Assembly (NCBI GenBank): GCA_031547305.1
Contig: JAVBSC010000042.1
Location: 1-64,000, forward strand
Source of the DNA: JAVBSC01 sp031547305
GTDB lineage: Bacteria > Desulfobacterota > Desulfovibrionia > Desulfovibrionales > Desulfovibrionaceae
Length of the DNA: 64,000 bases
Reading direction: 5' to 3'
The position numbers were made by a program, and so were the translations under genes. A model generated the notes under the pieces. That model saw nothing but the letters and a program-made list of their open reading frames with translations, was not told the DNA's origin and ran no database searches. This document shows positions 52,383 to 61,318 of this stretch, piece after piece (positions within the stretch are counted from its first letter, which is position 1; every line of letters starts with the position of its first letter).

Positions 52383-53188
52383 AACTCTAAAATCTCCCTG
52401 GCCAATTCCTCGTATTCCAGCGCGCCTCGGCTGTGTTCGTCTATTTCATAGATCACCCGCCCTTGGGCGCTGGCGTCTCTAAAGCGCGTGTCTATGCCGA
52501 TTACCGTTCTGAACATCCTGTCCCCCATTTTGGCGGCCAGAAGCTCCAGCACCCGCTGGCAAGCCCTGGCTCTTCTGTCGTACATGGTGGGCAGAGCCCG
52601 ATAACAGATGGGCGCGGGCAGCACCTTATTCAAAATTTTTATCGTGTCAAAAAGCAGCTTCAGCCCGTGCAGAGCCAGAAAATCCGTCTGAATTGGCACA
52701 ATCAGCAGATCTGAGGCCACCAGCGCGTTCACCAGCAAAATGCCCACATGCGGGGGGCAGTCCAGCAAAATAAAGTCATAGTCCGTCCTGAGCGCTTCTA
52801 TGGCCTGCTGTAGAATCGCACCTTTGCCCTTGCGGCCGCGCAGATCCACCTCCAGTTCGGACAGGCGGATGCTGGCCGGCACCACGTCAAAAGGCTGATT
52901 GTCGTTTCTGGATATGATGCGCTGCCAGGCATCCTTCCAGCCCTGTTTTTCCTCGATCTCCGGGTTGAAAATATCGTGCACGCTGGCGACCAGTTCATCC
53001 GGGTAAAAGCGCAGATGCACCGAGGCGCAGGCGTGCGGATCCAGGTCCATGACCAGGACTTTTTTTCCCAGGCGGGTCAGGGCGGCGGCCAAGGTGACGG
53101 TGGTGGTGGTTTTGCCCACCCCGCCCTTCTGGTTGGCCACGGCCAGCACCCTGGCCCTGAGCGTTTCTGGCGCCACGCTGTCCCGCAT
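52379..53188 (-). CDS. ParA-like ATPase of the chemotaxis cluster
   Basis: The 269-residue MinD/ParA ATPase has the deviant Walker A VANQKGGVGKTTTT, the Asp in VMDLDPHACAS and LLDCPPHVG. It is embedded between cheR and cheW with an ATGA overlap, and no parB is present. Relatives in chemotaxis clusters, such as ParC of Vibrio and PpfA of Rhodobacter, position chemoreceptor arrays; that is the likely role. It is not a plasmid partition system. Confidence 0.9.
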   Translation of the reverse strand: MRDSVAPETLRARVLAVANQKGGVGKTTTTVTLAAALTRLGKKVLVMDLDPHACASVHLRFYPDELVASVHDIFNPEIEEKQGWKDAWQRIISRNDNQPFDVVPASIRLSELEVDLRGRKGKGAILQQAIEALRTDYDFILLDCPPHVGILLVNALVASDLLIVPIQTDFLALHGLKLLFDTIKILNKVLPAPICYRALPTMYDRRARACQRVLELLAAKMGDRMFRTVIGIDTRFRDASAQGRVIYEIDEHSRGALEYEELAREILEL

Positions 53189-53191
53189 TTT

Positions 53192-54067
53192 TTAGGCCTG
53201 CTTGTTATAGACTATGGCCCCGGAGTGATGCTCCGGTTTGAAAGCGCGCGAAATATTGTGCAACGACTCCGAATGGCCGATGAACAGGTATCCTCCGGGC
53301 AGCAGGTTGTCGTAAAACGATTCGATGACCTGTTTTTTCATCTCATCATCAAAATAGATGATCACGTTGCGGCAAAAGACGATTTGCGAACGCTCGACGC
53401 GCTTCAGGGCCATGCGGTCGCTCAGGTTTATGTGGCCGAATGAAACCAGAGTCTTCAAGTTGGAATTTATGGCGAACTGAGTACCGATCTGGGTAAAGTA
53501 CCTGGTGACGATCTCTTTTGGCGTGGTGCGCAGGGCGTATTCCGCGTATACGCCGCGCCGGGCCGAGGCGAGCACGGCTTCGGATAAATCGTTGGCGGTT
53601 ATTTTTATATCCCAGGCGTTTATTTCCGAACGCAGGACTTCGTGGAGCATGATGGCCAGGGTGTACGGCTCTTCGCCCGTGGAGCAGCCGGCGGACCAGA
53701 TGCGCAGCCGGCGCTGTCCTTTGGCGCGCAATTCGTCAATCGTCCGCTTGAGAATGACGTTCTGGAACACTTCCAGCTGCGGCGGGTTGCGGTAAAAGCT
53801 GGTTTCGTTGGTGGTGATGGCTTCAAAAAGCTTCATCAGCTCCGATTTTTTATTCACATCAAAGCGCAGGAAATAGTAATATTCCCCAAAGCTTTTCAGG
53901 TTAAGTTCCCGGATTCTGTTGTTCAGCCGGTTTTCCACAAGGTATTTTCTGTTTTCCGCAATGTATATGCCGCACTGCTGGTAGATGAAGTCCCTGAGCT
54001 GCTTGAACTCGTCGTCCGTGACCTTGAGTTCGCGCGTGGCGGCAACGGATTTGGCGAACAAAGACAT
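53192..54067 (-). CDS. cheR: Chemoreceptor glutamate methyltransferase CheR
   Basis: CheR methylates receptors with SAM in adaptation. The 291-residue protein has the N-terminal helical domain, NETSFYRNP, LRIWSAGCSTGEEPYTLAI (SAM site) and VIIYFDDEMKKQ. The family ending (GHSESLHNI) is intact. It starts five bases after the HEAT-repeat gene. It pairs with the CheB encoded at 56058-57185. Confidence 0.95.
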   Translation of the reverse strand: MSLFAKSVAATRELKVTDDEFKQLRDFIYQQCGIYIAENRKYLVENRLNNRIRELNLKSFGEYYYFLRFDVNKKSELMKLFEAITTNETSFYRNPPQLEVFQNVILKRTIDELRAKGQRRLRIWSAGCSTGEEPYTLAIMLHEVLRSEINAWDIKITANDLSEAVLASARRGVYAEYALRTTPKEIVTRYFTQIGTQFAINSNLKTLVSFGHINLSDRMALKRVERSQIVFCRNVIIYFDDEMKKQVIESFYDNLLPGGYLFIGHSESLHNISRAFKPEHHSGAIVYNKQA

Positions 54068-54072
54068 AAAGG

Positions 54073-55995
54073 TTATTCTCCCGCTTCCTGGCGGATTTTG
54101 GCCAGGGCATCTTCAACCGCCCGCTGGATTTCCGGCGACTGGTGATCCACAAAGGGCAGCAAGGAGCGAAAAGCCACTTCGCCGCCTATTTCGGACAAGG
54201 CCTCCACAGCTTTAATGGCCACAAGTTCATGGGGATCGTGAAGCAGTTCCACCAGTTCCTGGGCCGCTCTTTCAAAGCGCCGTTCGCCCAGTTTTTCCGC
54301 ACACCTGGCCCGGATCCACGGGTCTTCGTCCTTAAGGCCCTGGTACAGGCACATGGTCATGCTTTCTTCCGCGCAGGTGCCCAGCACGTCAATCGCGGCC
54401 AGGCGCACGTCGCGGTTTTCGTCATACAGGCAGGGGGACATCTTCTGGATGCGGCTGGCCGGCAGCGGGCATTTGAGCCCCATGGACTCCACGGCCACCT
54501 TGCGCACGTCCGCGTCCGGATCGCTCAGGGCCAGGGACAGAAAGTCCTCGTTGGCATCCACGTCGTAATGCCCCAGGGCATATATGGCCATCATGCGGCG
54601 CACCGGGTTCTCATCCGTGGACATGCCCCGGAAGTGCTCGTTCAGGCCAGCGTCATGCAAGGCTACGCAGGCTTCCAGAGCCGCCTCCTTAACGTCGTCG
54701 TAGCGGTGGTCCAGGAGCTGCAGAAGGCTCCCGCCAACCACCTCCGGCCGGCCGTTGCGGCCCAGGTACAGCAGGGCCGCTTTAAGCACGCTGCCGTCCT
54801 GGTGTTTGCCCAGCACGTCCAGGAAGAAGTTCTCGTCGCCCGGGCCGGCTTTGCCGGCCAGCTCGATAATCAGGCTGCGCTGCAAATCCCGGCCGCGCTG
54901 CCAGAAAGCTTCCTTAAGCAGGGGCACGATTTCCGGGTTGTCCATGCGGCTCAAAGCTTCCACGGCAATGCCCGTCTCCAGATCCGAACCGCTGAACAAG
55001 GCGCCTTTTATGGCCGCGCTCGGGCCGGCTTTGGCCAGCAACTCAATTGTGCTCATCAGGCGTTCATGGTCTTTGTCCGGGTTCATGCCGGAAGCCAGCT
55101 CCAGGATTGCCCGGGAAGCGTCCTCTCCGCCCAGGGACGCCAGCCCCCTGGCGGCGGAGTCCTGTATTCCCGCGTCTTCGTCGGACATGGCCGCAAGCAG
55201 GTAGCTGCGCATGCGCTCAGCTTCCTTGGAGCCTAGAAGGGCCAGGGAACTGCCGCCCAGGATGTTCACCACCGCCTTGACTATTTTGTTGCACAAAGGG
55301 GATGGCGCGTTGTCCAACTGACGGATCAGCAGCGGCACGGCCTTTACGTTGCCCATTTCGCCCAGGGCGTCCACGATCATGGAGGCCACCAGGTCCGAGC
55401 TGTGCCCCAGAGCTTTGAGCAGGGCGTTGATGGAGGATTCCGCCCGTATTTTTATAAGCGCCTCAATAACCGAGAACTGCACCCATTCCTCGTCCTGCAA
55501 GGCCCGGTTCAGGCTTTCCGCGGCTTCGGGGAAGGCCAGGCTGCCAAGGCTCATGGCGGCCTGGTAGCGCACGTTCACTTCCGGGTCGCGCAAAAGGGCG
55601 TTGCTCAAAGGGCCCACAGCCAGGATGCTGCCGGAGGAACCAAGGATGTCCGAGGCGAAAATGCGAATGTCCACATCTTCATCGTGCAAAAGATCGCATA
55701 GAGTAGGAACGTCGCTTTCGCTGACGTTGCGCAGAAGTTCCATGGCGATGTTGCGCACCGGGGCGTCTTCTGAACGCAAAAGCGGAAGCACCGCGTGCAG
55801 CACGGTGGCCCCGCCTATTTTGCGCAGGGCGCGCTCCGCGGCCTCCTGCACCCCTATGTTGGCGCTCTGGATGTGTTTGACCAGGAGCTGCACAGCTTCC
55901 TCGTGCCGGCCAGCGCCGGCGGCAAAAGCGCCTTCGCGGATTTCTTCCGGGCTTTCACTGTTCAGAAGGGCTATAATATTGGTTTGCTCTGCCAT
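54073..55995 (-). CDS. HEAT-repeat scaffold protein in the chemotaxis cluster
   Basis: The 640-residue protein is a nearly continuous array of about 30-residue alpha-helical HEAT/PBS-lyase-type repeats, for example LAVGPLSNALLRDPEVNVRY and IDVLGTCAEESMTMCLYQG. It has no signal peptide or membrane helix. ATG 55995 has AAGGAA upstream. Its place between cheB and cheR, with five bases to cheR, suggests a scaffold or regulator of the adaptation enzymes or ParA. I know of no characterised member, so the role is inference. Confidence 0.85.
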   Translation of the reverse strand: MAEQTNIIALLNSESPEEIREGAFAAGAGRHEEAVQLLVKHIQSANIGVQEAAERALRKIGGATVLHAVLPLLRSEDAPVRNIAMELLRNVSESDVPTLCDLLHDEDVDIRIFASDILGSSGSILAVGPLSNALLRDPEVNVRYQAAMSLGSLAFPEAAESLNRALQDEEWVQFSVIEALIKIRAESSINALLKALGHSSDLVASMIVDALGEMGNVKAVPLLIRQLDNAPSPLCNKIVKAVVNILGGSSLALLGSKEAERMRSYLLAAMSDEDAGIQDSAARGLASLGGEDASRAILELASGMNPDKDHERLMSTIELLAKAGPSAAIKGALFSGSDLETGIAVEALSRMDNPEIVPLLKEAFWQRGRDLQRSLIIELAGKAGPGDENFFLDVLGKHQDGSVLKAALLYLGRNGRPEVVGGSLLQLLDHRYDDVKEAALEACVALHDAGLNEHFRGMSTDENPVRRMMAIYALGHYDVDANEDFLSLALSDPDADVRKVAVESMGLKCPLPASRIQKMSPCLYDENRDVRLAAIDVLGTCAEESMTMCLYQGLKDEDPWIRARCAEKLGERRFERAAQELVELLHDPHELVAIKAVEALSEIGGEVAFRSLLPFVDHQSPEIQRAVEDALAKIRQEAGE

Positions 55996-56057
55996 AAAAA
56001 TTCCTTGCTTACGACCGGCGTTGGCGCGCCGGGGCGTCATGGACGCCCGCCCGCCTG

Positions 56058-57185
56058 TTATTTGAACAAGTTTTGCAATATCGCCGCGGCCATCTGGTCC
56101 AGATCCACCACTTCATCCGCCAGCTTGGCGTCCACGATGGCTTTGGGCATGCCGTAGACCACGCAGGTGGATTCGCTCTGAGCCAGGGCGCGACCGCCTT
56201 TTTCCTTTAAAATCCGTACTCCCTCCAGGCCGTCGCTGCCCATGCCGGTCAGGATCACCCCAAGAGCCCGGCGGCCCAGGGTCTTGCCCACGGATTCCAT
56301 GAGCACGTTGGCCGAAGGCTTGTACAGAGCTTCCTTGGGATCTTCGGACACGGTGACGATCAGGCCGCCGCGCTGCTCCAGCCGGATATGTTTGCCGCCG
56401 GGCGAAATATAGGCCCAGCCCGGCTTGAGCCGCTCGGTGTGGTCGGCTTCCTTCACGTTTATGGCGCAAAGTGAGTCCAGCCTGCGGGCAAAGGGCCCCG
56501 TAAAAGCCGCCGGCATGTGCTGGGCTATCATGATGGGCACCGGAAAATCCGCCGGCAGGGCGCTCAGGATTTTTTGCACCGCGGGAGGGCCGCCGGTGGA
56601 AACGCCTATGGCCAGCACATCCCTGGCGCTACGGCCGGCCGGCAGGTTGAGGACGCAGGGGGCCGTGTTGGTGGAGGATGTAGAGCTTGCCGGTATTGGC
56701 CTGGGACCTGGCCGGAGCGATGTGGCCGGAGGGCAGGGAACCTTGGGCGCGGTTTGCGGCAGCGGGCTGCGCAGGGGACGCATAAAAGCCCGGCGTCGGG
56801 ATACTGCCTTGACTTTTTCGGCCAGTTCTTTTTCCAGATAAATTATATCCAGCGAGACCGTGGATTTTGGCTTGGGAATAAAATCCATGGCCCCGTAATC
56901 CAGAGCCTTCAGGGTGACTTCCGCGCCTTCCGTGGTCAGGGAGCTGACCATCAGGACCGGGCGCGGGTTTTTGCTCATAATATGCTGTAGGGCGGTCAGG
57001 CCGTCCATGCGCGGCATTTCGATATCCATGGTTATGACGTCCGGATCCAGCTGGGGGACCAGATCCACGGCTTCCTGGCCGTTTGTGGCCGTGCCGCAGA
57101 TTTTGATGTCCGGATCCTTTTCCAGCAGGGTGCTCAGCGCCTTGCGCATAAAGGCGGAGTCATCCACGACTAAGACCTTGATCAC
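56058..57185 (-). CDS. cheB: Chemotaxis methylesterase/deamidase CheB
   Basis: The 375-residue protein has an N-terminal receiver (VLVVDDSAFMRKALSTLL, phospho-Asp in VITMDIEMPRMDG) and a C-terminal methylesterase. The Ser is in AIGVSTGGPPA, a His in IAQHMPAAFT, and the Asp in LTGMGSDGLEG. The GTG start at 57185 has AGGAGAGGA upstream and gives the usual IKVLVVDDS N-terminus. It is the first gene of the seven-gene cluster. A Pro-rich linker of about 50 residues joins the domains. Confidence 0.94.
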   Translation of the reverse strand: MIKVLVVDDSAFMRKALSTLLEKDPDIKICGTATNGQEAVDLVPQLDPDVITMDIEMPRMDGLTALQHIMSKNPRPVLMVSSLTTEGAEVTLKALDYGAMDFIPKPKSTVSLDIIYLEKELAEKVKAVSRRRAFMRPLRSPLPQTAPKVPCPPATSLRPGPRPIPASSTSSTNTAPCVLNLPAGRSARDVLAIGVSTGGPPAVQKILSALPADFPVPIMIAQHMPAAFTGPFARRLDSLCAINVKEADHTERLKPGWAYISPGGKHIRLEQRGGLIVTVSEDPKEALYKPSANVLMESVGKTLGRRALGVILTGMGSDGLEGVRILKEKGGRALAQSESTCVVYGMPKAIVDAKLADEVVDLDQMAAAILQNLFK

Positions 57186-57801
57186 AAAAGTCCTCTCCTG
57201 TTGTCCTTCAACATTTTCCGAGCCCAACCAAGGCTGGAGCGGCTCCTGCCGGTTACCCCGCCGTTTGACGGCAATTCGCAAAGGCGGGCCGCGCGGAGCG
57301 CTCTCCAGCTTTTTTGATTTTGTCGTTCAATAATAGCGTAAGACCGCAATAATGGAAGACCATCATTGAAGCCCTAGCATAAAATTCTGAGAAGGCACAG
57401 TTTTTATTCTTTGCATTAGAACCAATCGCAAAAAAATTCGGCTGCAAAAGCATCCTCTGGCATCCGCTGCGCCAGTGGCGAAAAAGCCTTCTAGTTCGGA
57501 CTTGCTCACGCCGCCTTTGTAGTCTTTTTCGCCGCTTCCTTGGAACCGGTTTTATCAGAAACCGCTCCCGCATGAAAATGCGCCCCCCGGCGTAATTGCC
57601 AGGCATTTCACCGCCCGCCCGCGAAAGCGGGCTACGGGATCTGCCCCGGATAATTCTTTTAAATCTTTACTAAACAATTTATTTGATTGCAAACAATAAA
57701 GAAAGTGGCCGCTATGTCCGGGCCTGAAAACACTTGAGGCCGAACCGGCCTTGAGGTATTGCCTGAGAGTCGTAACGAATCCGATCCGGCCTGGGGGTAT
57801 T
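57186..57801. other. 616-base divergent spacer
   Basis: It separates cheB (minus) from the GT9 gene (plus). Visible items are a GGAG-CGCT-CTCC hairpin with a T-run at 57296-57318, a CCCGC-GAAA-GCGGG hairpin near 57618-57631 and AT-rich stretches at 57310-57420 and 57655-57710. No sigma-28 or sigma-54 promoter of convincing quality was found for cheB. No RNA gene was recognised. Confidence 0.5.
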
Positions 57802-59040
57802 TTGGCGCAGCATCTGGTAGTGCAGCTTGCCCGCTTTGGGGATTTGGTGCAGAGCAAACGCCTGGTTCTTAGCTTGGCGCAACTTCCCGACTCCACGGCG
57901 CATCTGGCTGTGGACGAAAGCCTGGCTCCTCTGGCCAGCATTCTATATCCTTTTGCCGTTGTCCACGAACTGGCCGCTCACGCCGCGCCTGGCGCCAGCC
58001 CCGGCCGGGCGCTCCAGAAAAATGCGCGCGCCTTCAGCCTTTTGGCAAAGCAGGATTTTTCCGGTATTTACAACCTTAACCTAAGCCCCATGGCCACGGC
58101 TCTGGCCGGGATGTTCGACCCGGCCCTGGTGCGCGGCTACCGTCTGGAAAATGGCCAGCCCCTGGCGGACCCCTGGTGCGATCTGGCGGCCCGGCTGACC
58201 GCCTCCCGCCGGACCTCCCCCCTGAATCTGGCGGATTTCTGGGCCTGTTTGCACCCTGCCCCGCTGGACCCGGCCCAGGTCAATCCCCCGGCCCGGCCGG
58301 CCGGCTCCGGCAAAATAGGCGTGGTTCTGGCCGGCCGCATGGCCCGGCGCAGCCTGCCGCCGGAAGCGCTGGCCGCCTGTTTGCAAGCCGTGTTCGAAGC
58401 CAGGGGCGGGCCGGAGGTTCTGCTGCTGGGCTCGGCCCAGGAGCGCCCTCTGGCCCGGCGTCTGGCCCGGCTGTTCAGCCAGCCGCTGCTGCAAAAGACC
58501 AGCGACCTGAGCGGCGTCTGCGGCCTGGAAGGCCTGCCGGAAATTCTTAAAAGCCTGGATCTGCTGCTCACGCCGGACACCGGCCTGATGCACCTGGCCG
58601 CCAGCCTGGGCGTGCCGGTGCAGGCGTTCTTTTTGTCCTCGGCCTGGTGTTTTGAAACCGGTCCCTACGGCTTGGGGCACCTGATCTGGCAGGCCAAGAA
58701 ACCCTGTTCACCATGCCTGGAAAGCGCACCCTGTCCGCACGGGGTGGCCTGCCTCAAGTCTTTTTCCCACCCGGCCTTTTTGTCCCACCTGGCCGGCAAA
58801 TTCATCGACGACTGGCCGCCCGACCTGCTGGGCCTGGTCAGCGGCCTGGACCCGTTGGGGGTAACTTACCGCAGGGTTGACGGTGCGGACGAACAGGCCG
58901 GAGAGCGTTCGCGATTGCGCGGCCTGCTGGCGGAATATCTGGGCGTCGGCCTTTTTGAGCCAGGCCTGGGCCGGGCCGACGGATTGTTTCTGGAGCGGGA
59001 CTGGATGCTGCCGGGAGCTTCCCAAGGGGGTGTCTTATGA
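57802..59040 (+). CDS. GT9-family glycosyltransferase
   Basis: The 412-residue enzyme begins (TTG 57802, GGGGG five bases upstream) with AQHLVVQLARFGDLVQSKRL, the GT9 signature, and has a donor-site pattern LLTPDTGLMHLAASLGVPVQAFFL near residue 255. A Cys pair follows (SPCLESAPCPHGVACLKSF). It overlaps the next glycosyltransferase by ATGA. The two probably build one glycan; location between chemotaxis genes and a CgeB-like gene makes flagellin glycosylation one option beside lipopolysaccharide. Confidence 0.85.
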   Translation: MAQHLVVQLARFGDLVQSKRLVLSLAQLPDSTAHLAVDESLAPLASILYPFAVVHELAAHAAPGASPGRALQKNARAFSLLAKQDFSGIYNLNLSPMATALAGMFDPALVRGYRLENGQPLADPWCDLAARLTASRRTSPLNLADFWACLHPAPLDPAQVNPPARPAGSGKIGVVLAGRMARRSLPPEALAACLQAVFEARGGPEVLLLGSAQERPLARRLARLFSQPLLQKTSDLSGVCGLEGLPEILKSLDLLLTPDTGLMHLAASLGVPVQAFFLSSAWCFETGPYGLGHLIWQAKKPCSPCLESAPCPHGVACLKSFSHPAFLSHLAGKFIDDWPPDLLGLVSGLDPLGVTYRRVDGADEQAGERSRLRGLLAEYLGVGLFEPGLGRADGLFLERDWMLPGASQGGVL

Positions 59041-60296
59041 TTCGAGTGCTTGTGGTTCTGCCCCTGTACGGCGGCTCGCTGCCGGTGGGCCGCCATTGCG
59101 TCGCGGCCCTGGCCGAAGCCGGCTGCCTGGTGGAGGTATTTGAGGCTCCGGCCTTTTACAGCGCCTTTGAAGCGCTCAAGGATTTGAAGGTCCGGCGGGA
59201 GCGCCTGGATTATCTTTCCAACAGTTTTTTGCAGCTTCTGGGCCAGGCTGTCCTGGCCAAGGCGGATGTTTTCGAGCCGGATCTGGTGTTTTGCCCGGCT
59301 CAGGCCCCCCTGAGCCGCCAGACCCTGAAAATTCTGCGCCAGAACGGAGTGGCCACGGCCATGTGGTTTGTGGAGGATTTCCGCCTGTTCACCTATTGGC
59401 GGGCATTTGCCCCGTACTACGACGTCTTCGCGGTAATCCAGAAGGAACCGTTCATTCAGGAACTCCAAAGCCTGGGCGTGGCCAACGTCCTGTACCTGCC
59501 ACTGGCCGCCCGGCCGTCGGTACACCGCGAACTGGAACTCCCGTTGCCGGAAAAATCCCGTTACGGATCGGATCTTTCCTTCATGGGCGCGGGCTACCCG
59601 AACCGTCAGCGGGCCTTTAAAGACTTGTCCGGTTACAACTTCAAGATCTGGGGAACGGAGTGGGATAACGCCCCGGATCTGGCCCGGCTGGTGCAAATGG
59701 GCGGGGCCAGAATCAGCCCGGAAGACACGGTCAAAATCTTCAACGCCAGCAAGATCAACCTTAACCTGCACTCCAGCGTAAATCCGGAGGAAGCCGTAAG
59801 CCGGGGCGACTTCGTCAACCCGCGCACCTTTGAAGTGGCCGCTTGCGGCGCTTTTCAGCTTGTGGACGAGCGCGGCCTTTTGCCGGAACTTTTTGCCGCC
59901 GACGAAATGGCCACTTTCTCCTCCCTGCCGGAGTTGAAGGAAAAAATCGACTATTACCTGAAAAACGAGACGGAACGCAAAACCCTGGCCCAAAAGGCCA
60001 AAGCCAGGGTTCTGGCCGGGCATACCTATAAACACCGCATGCTCGCCCTGCTGGATTTCTGCCGCGCCAGCCTGCCGGGCTGGCCCAAAGAGCGCGCCTC
60101 CTCCTCCTGGCCCGAAGACCTGTCCCCGGAATTGAAGCAAAACCTTCGACAACTGCTTGAAGAACTGGGCCTGACCCCCAACGCGGACTTCAATACCCTG
60201 ATCACCGCCCTGCGGACCAGAAGCGGCCGCTTGAGCCCGCTGGAAAGCTCCCTGCTTTTTCTGGACGAATGGAAGAAGCAGTATTTAAAGGAATAA
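59037..60296 (+). CDS. CgeB-like glycosyltransferase (DUF3880 type)
   Basis: The 419-residue protein has a GT-B fold: an N-terminal half opening IRVLVVLPLYGGSLPVGRH, FVEDFRLFTYWRAFAPYYD, then SDLSFMGAGYPNRQ and the CgeB-type ending region VNPRTFEVAACGAFQLVDER with the retaining-enzyme Glu. A charged C-terminal tail of about 70 residues follows. Its start overlaps the GT9 stop by four bases. Relatives take part in spore-coat or flagellar glycan assembly; the sugar is unknown. Confidence 0.84.
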   Translation: MIRVLVVLPLYGGSLPVGRHCVAALAEAGCLVEVFEAPAFYSAFEALKDLKVRRERLDYLSNSFLQLLGQAVLAKADVFEPDLVFCPAQAPLSRQTLKILRQNGVATAMWFVEDFRLFTYWRAFAPYYDVFAVIQKEPFIQELQSLGVANVLYLPLAARPSVHRELELPLPEKSRYGSDLSFMGAGYPNRQRAFKDLSGYNFKIWGTEWDNAPDLARLVQMGGARISPEDTVKIFNASKINLNLHSSVNPEEAVSRGDFVNPRTFEVAACGAFQLVDERGLLPELFAADEMATFSSLPELKEKIDYYLKNETERKTLAQKAKARVLAGHTYKHRMLALLDFCRASLPGWPKERASSSWPEDLSPELKQNLRQLLEELGLTPNADFNTLITALRTRSGRLSPLESSLLFLDEWKKQYLKE

Positions 60297-60299
60297 AAC

Positions 60300-60536
60300 A
60301 TGGGGATCGAATTCAATGCCGCATACTTGCAGGAGCTTGAGGAATATCTGAAATCCGGCGCTCTGGACCGTGATTTTTGCGGGGCCACGGATGAGGAGCG
60401 TCTGGAGATTTTGGGTTTTCTGGACAGGCTTATGGACGTGGCGGATCTGGCGGACGAAGCGGCCACCAGGCTGATCTTCCGGGATACCCCGCTGGGGGCC
60501 ATGGCCGGATTGCAGCCTGGCGGAGAGGGATGCTGA
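60300..60536 (+). CDS. Small acidic protein of unknown function
   Basis: The 78-residue protein has a helical, acidic sequence (ATDEERLEILGFLDRLMDVADLADEAA). AAGGA lies upstream and the start is four bases after the CgeB-like stop, so it is co-transcribed with the glycosyltransferases. No family was recognised. It resembles small partner proteins in composition only. Confidence 0.6.
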   Translation: MGIEFNAAYLQELEEYLKSGALDRDFCGATDEERLEILGFLDRLMDVADLADEAATRLIFRDTPLGAMAGLQPGGEGC

Positions 60537-60575
60537 CTCCAGGTTCGCCACTTACGGGGGCCGAGGTTTCCGCCC

Positions 60576-61223
60576 CTACCCCCTACGCAAGGCCCAGAAA
60601 TTGCGCCGCAGCTTTTTGCCGTCCGGCGCGGGCAAGTGATATTCCAATTGTCCTGCGGCCAGCCAGCGGGCTGGCAAAACACGGGGGAGCCGTTCCAGCA
60701 TCATGAATACGGCTAATCCGCCTTGCTTCAAGCCCGGCGTGATGAAGTCCAGAAGTTTTTGCCAGGGCATGAAGGCTCGGCTGAGGATGAGATCCGCCGG
60801 TTCCGCCTGGGCCATGAACGCCTCGGCCCGTCCCCGGAACACTTTGGTGCCCGGCACGCCGCAGTTGGCCAGGGCGTTTTGCAGGAACAAGGCGCGTTTT
60901 TCCCTGGCCTCCACCAGGGTGTACCGGCCTTTGGTCCAGATCAGGCGCAGGGGGATGCCGGGCAGACCGGCCCCGGCTCCCAGGTCCCAGATTTGCGGCT
61001 CCTGGGGCAGCGGCAGGCTGTTCAAGAATTCGGCCAGGAAAAAGCTGTCCGCCGCCAGGGTGTTCAGAATTTCCAGCCAGCTTTGCGGCCCGACCAGGTT
61101 CATGGCCTTGTTCCACTTGAGCAAAAGGGCCAGATAAGCGTAAAGTCCCTCCAGCGCCGGGCCGGGCGGTACAAAGCCCAGAGCGGCGCAGGCGGCTTGC
61201 AGGTTATTTTGATTAAGTTCCAT
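60576..61223 (-). CDS. rsmG: 16S rRNA 7-methylguanosine methyltransferase RsmG
   Basis: RsmG (GidB) methylates G527 of 16S rRNA. The 215-residue protein has KWNKAMNLVGPQS, the SAM motif IWDLGAGAGLPGIPL and LSRAFMPWQKLLDF. ATG 61223 is the likely start; a TATACT hexamer at 61236-61231 would place a transcription start within a base or two of it, and no ribosome site is seen, so it may be leaderless. A start at 61262 would add 13 residues. Confidence 0.93.
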   Translation of the reverse strand: MELNQNNLQAACAALGFVPPGPALEGLYAYLALLLKWNKAMNLVGPQSWLEILNTLAADSFFLAEFLNSLPLPQEPQIWDLGAGAGLPGIPLRLIWTKGRYTLVEAREKRALFLQNALANCGVPGTKVFRGRAEAFMAQAEPADLILSRAFMPWQKLLDFITPGLKQGGLAVFMMLERLPRVLPARWLAAGQLEYHLPAPDGKKLRRNFWALRRG

Positions 61224-61318
61224 AATTTTGAGTATACCGCGATGTTGTGGGTCCAGGGTCATCAGGGCTCCAACACATCAATAACGACATCTTCATAAAA
61301 AAAGGAGCCAGTGGCGAT

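Noticed and set aside
52379..53188. The ParA-like gene as part of a plasmid or chromosome partition system
   Set aside because: No parB or parS-like repeats are adjacent and it is coupled by overlapping codons to cheW.
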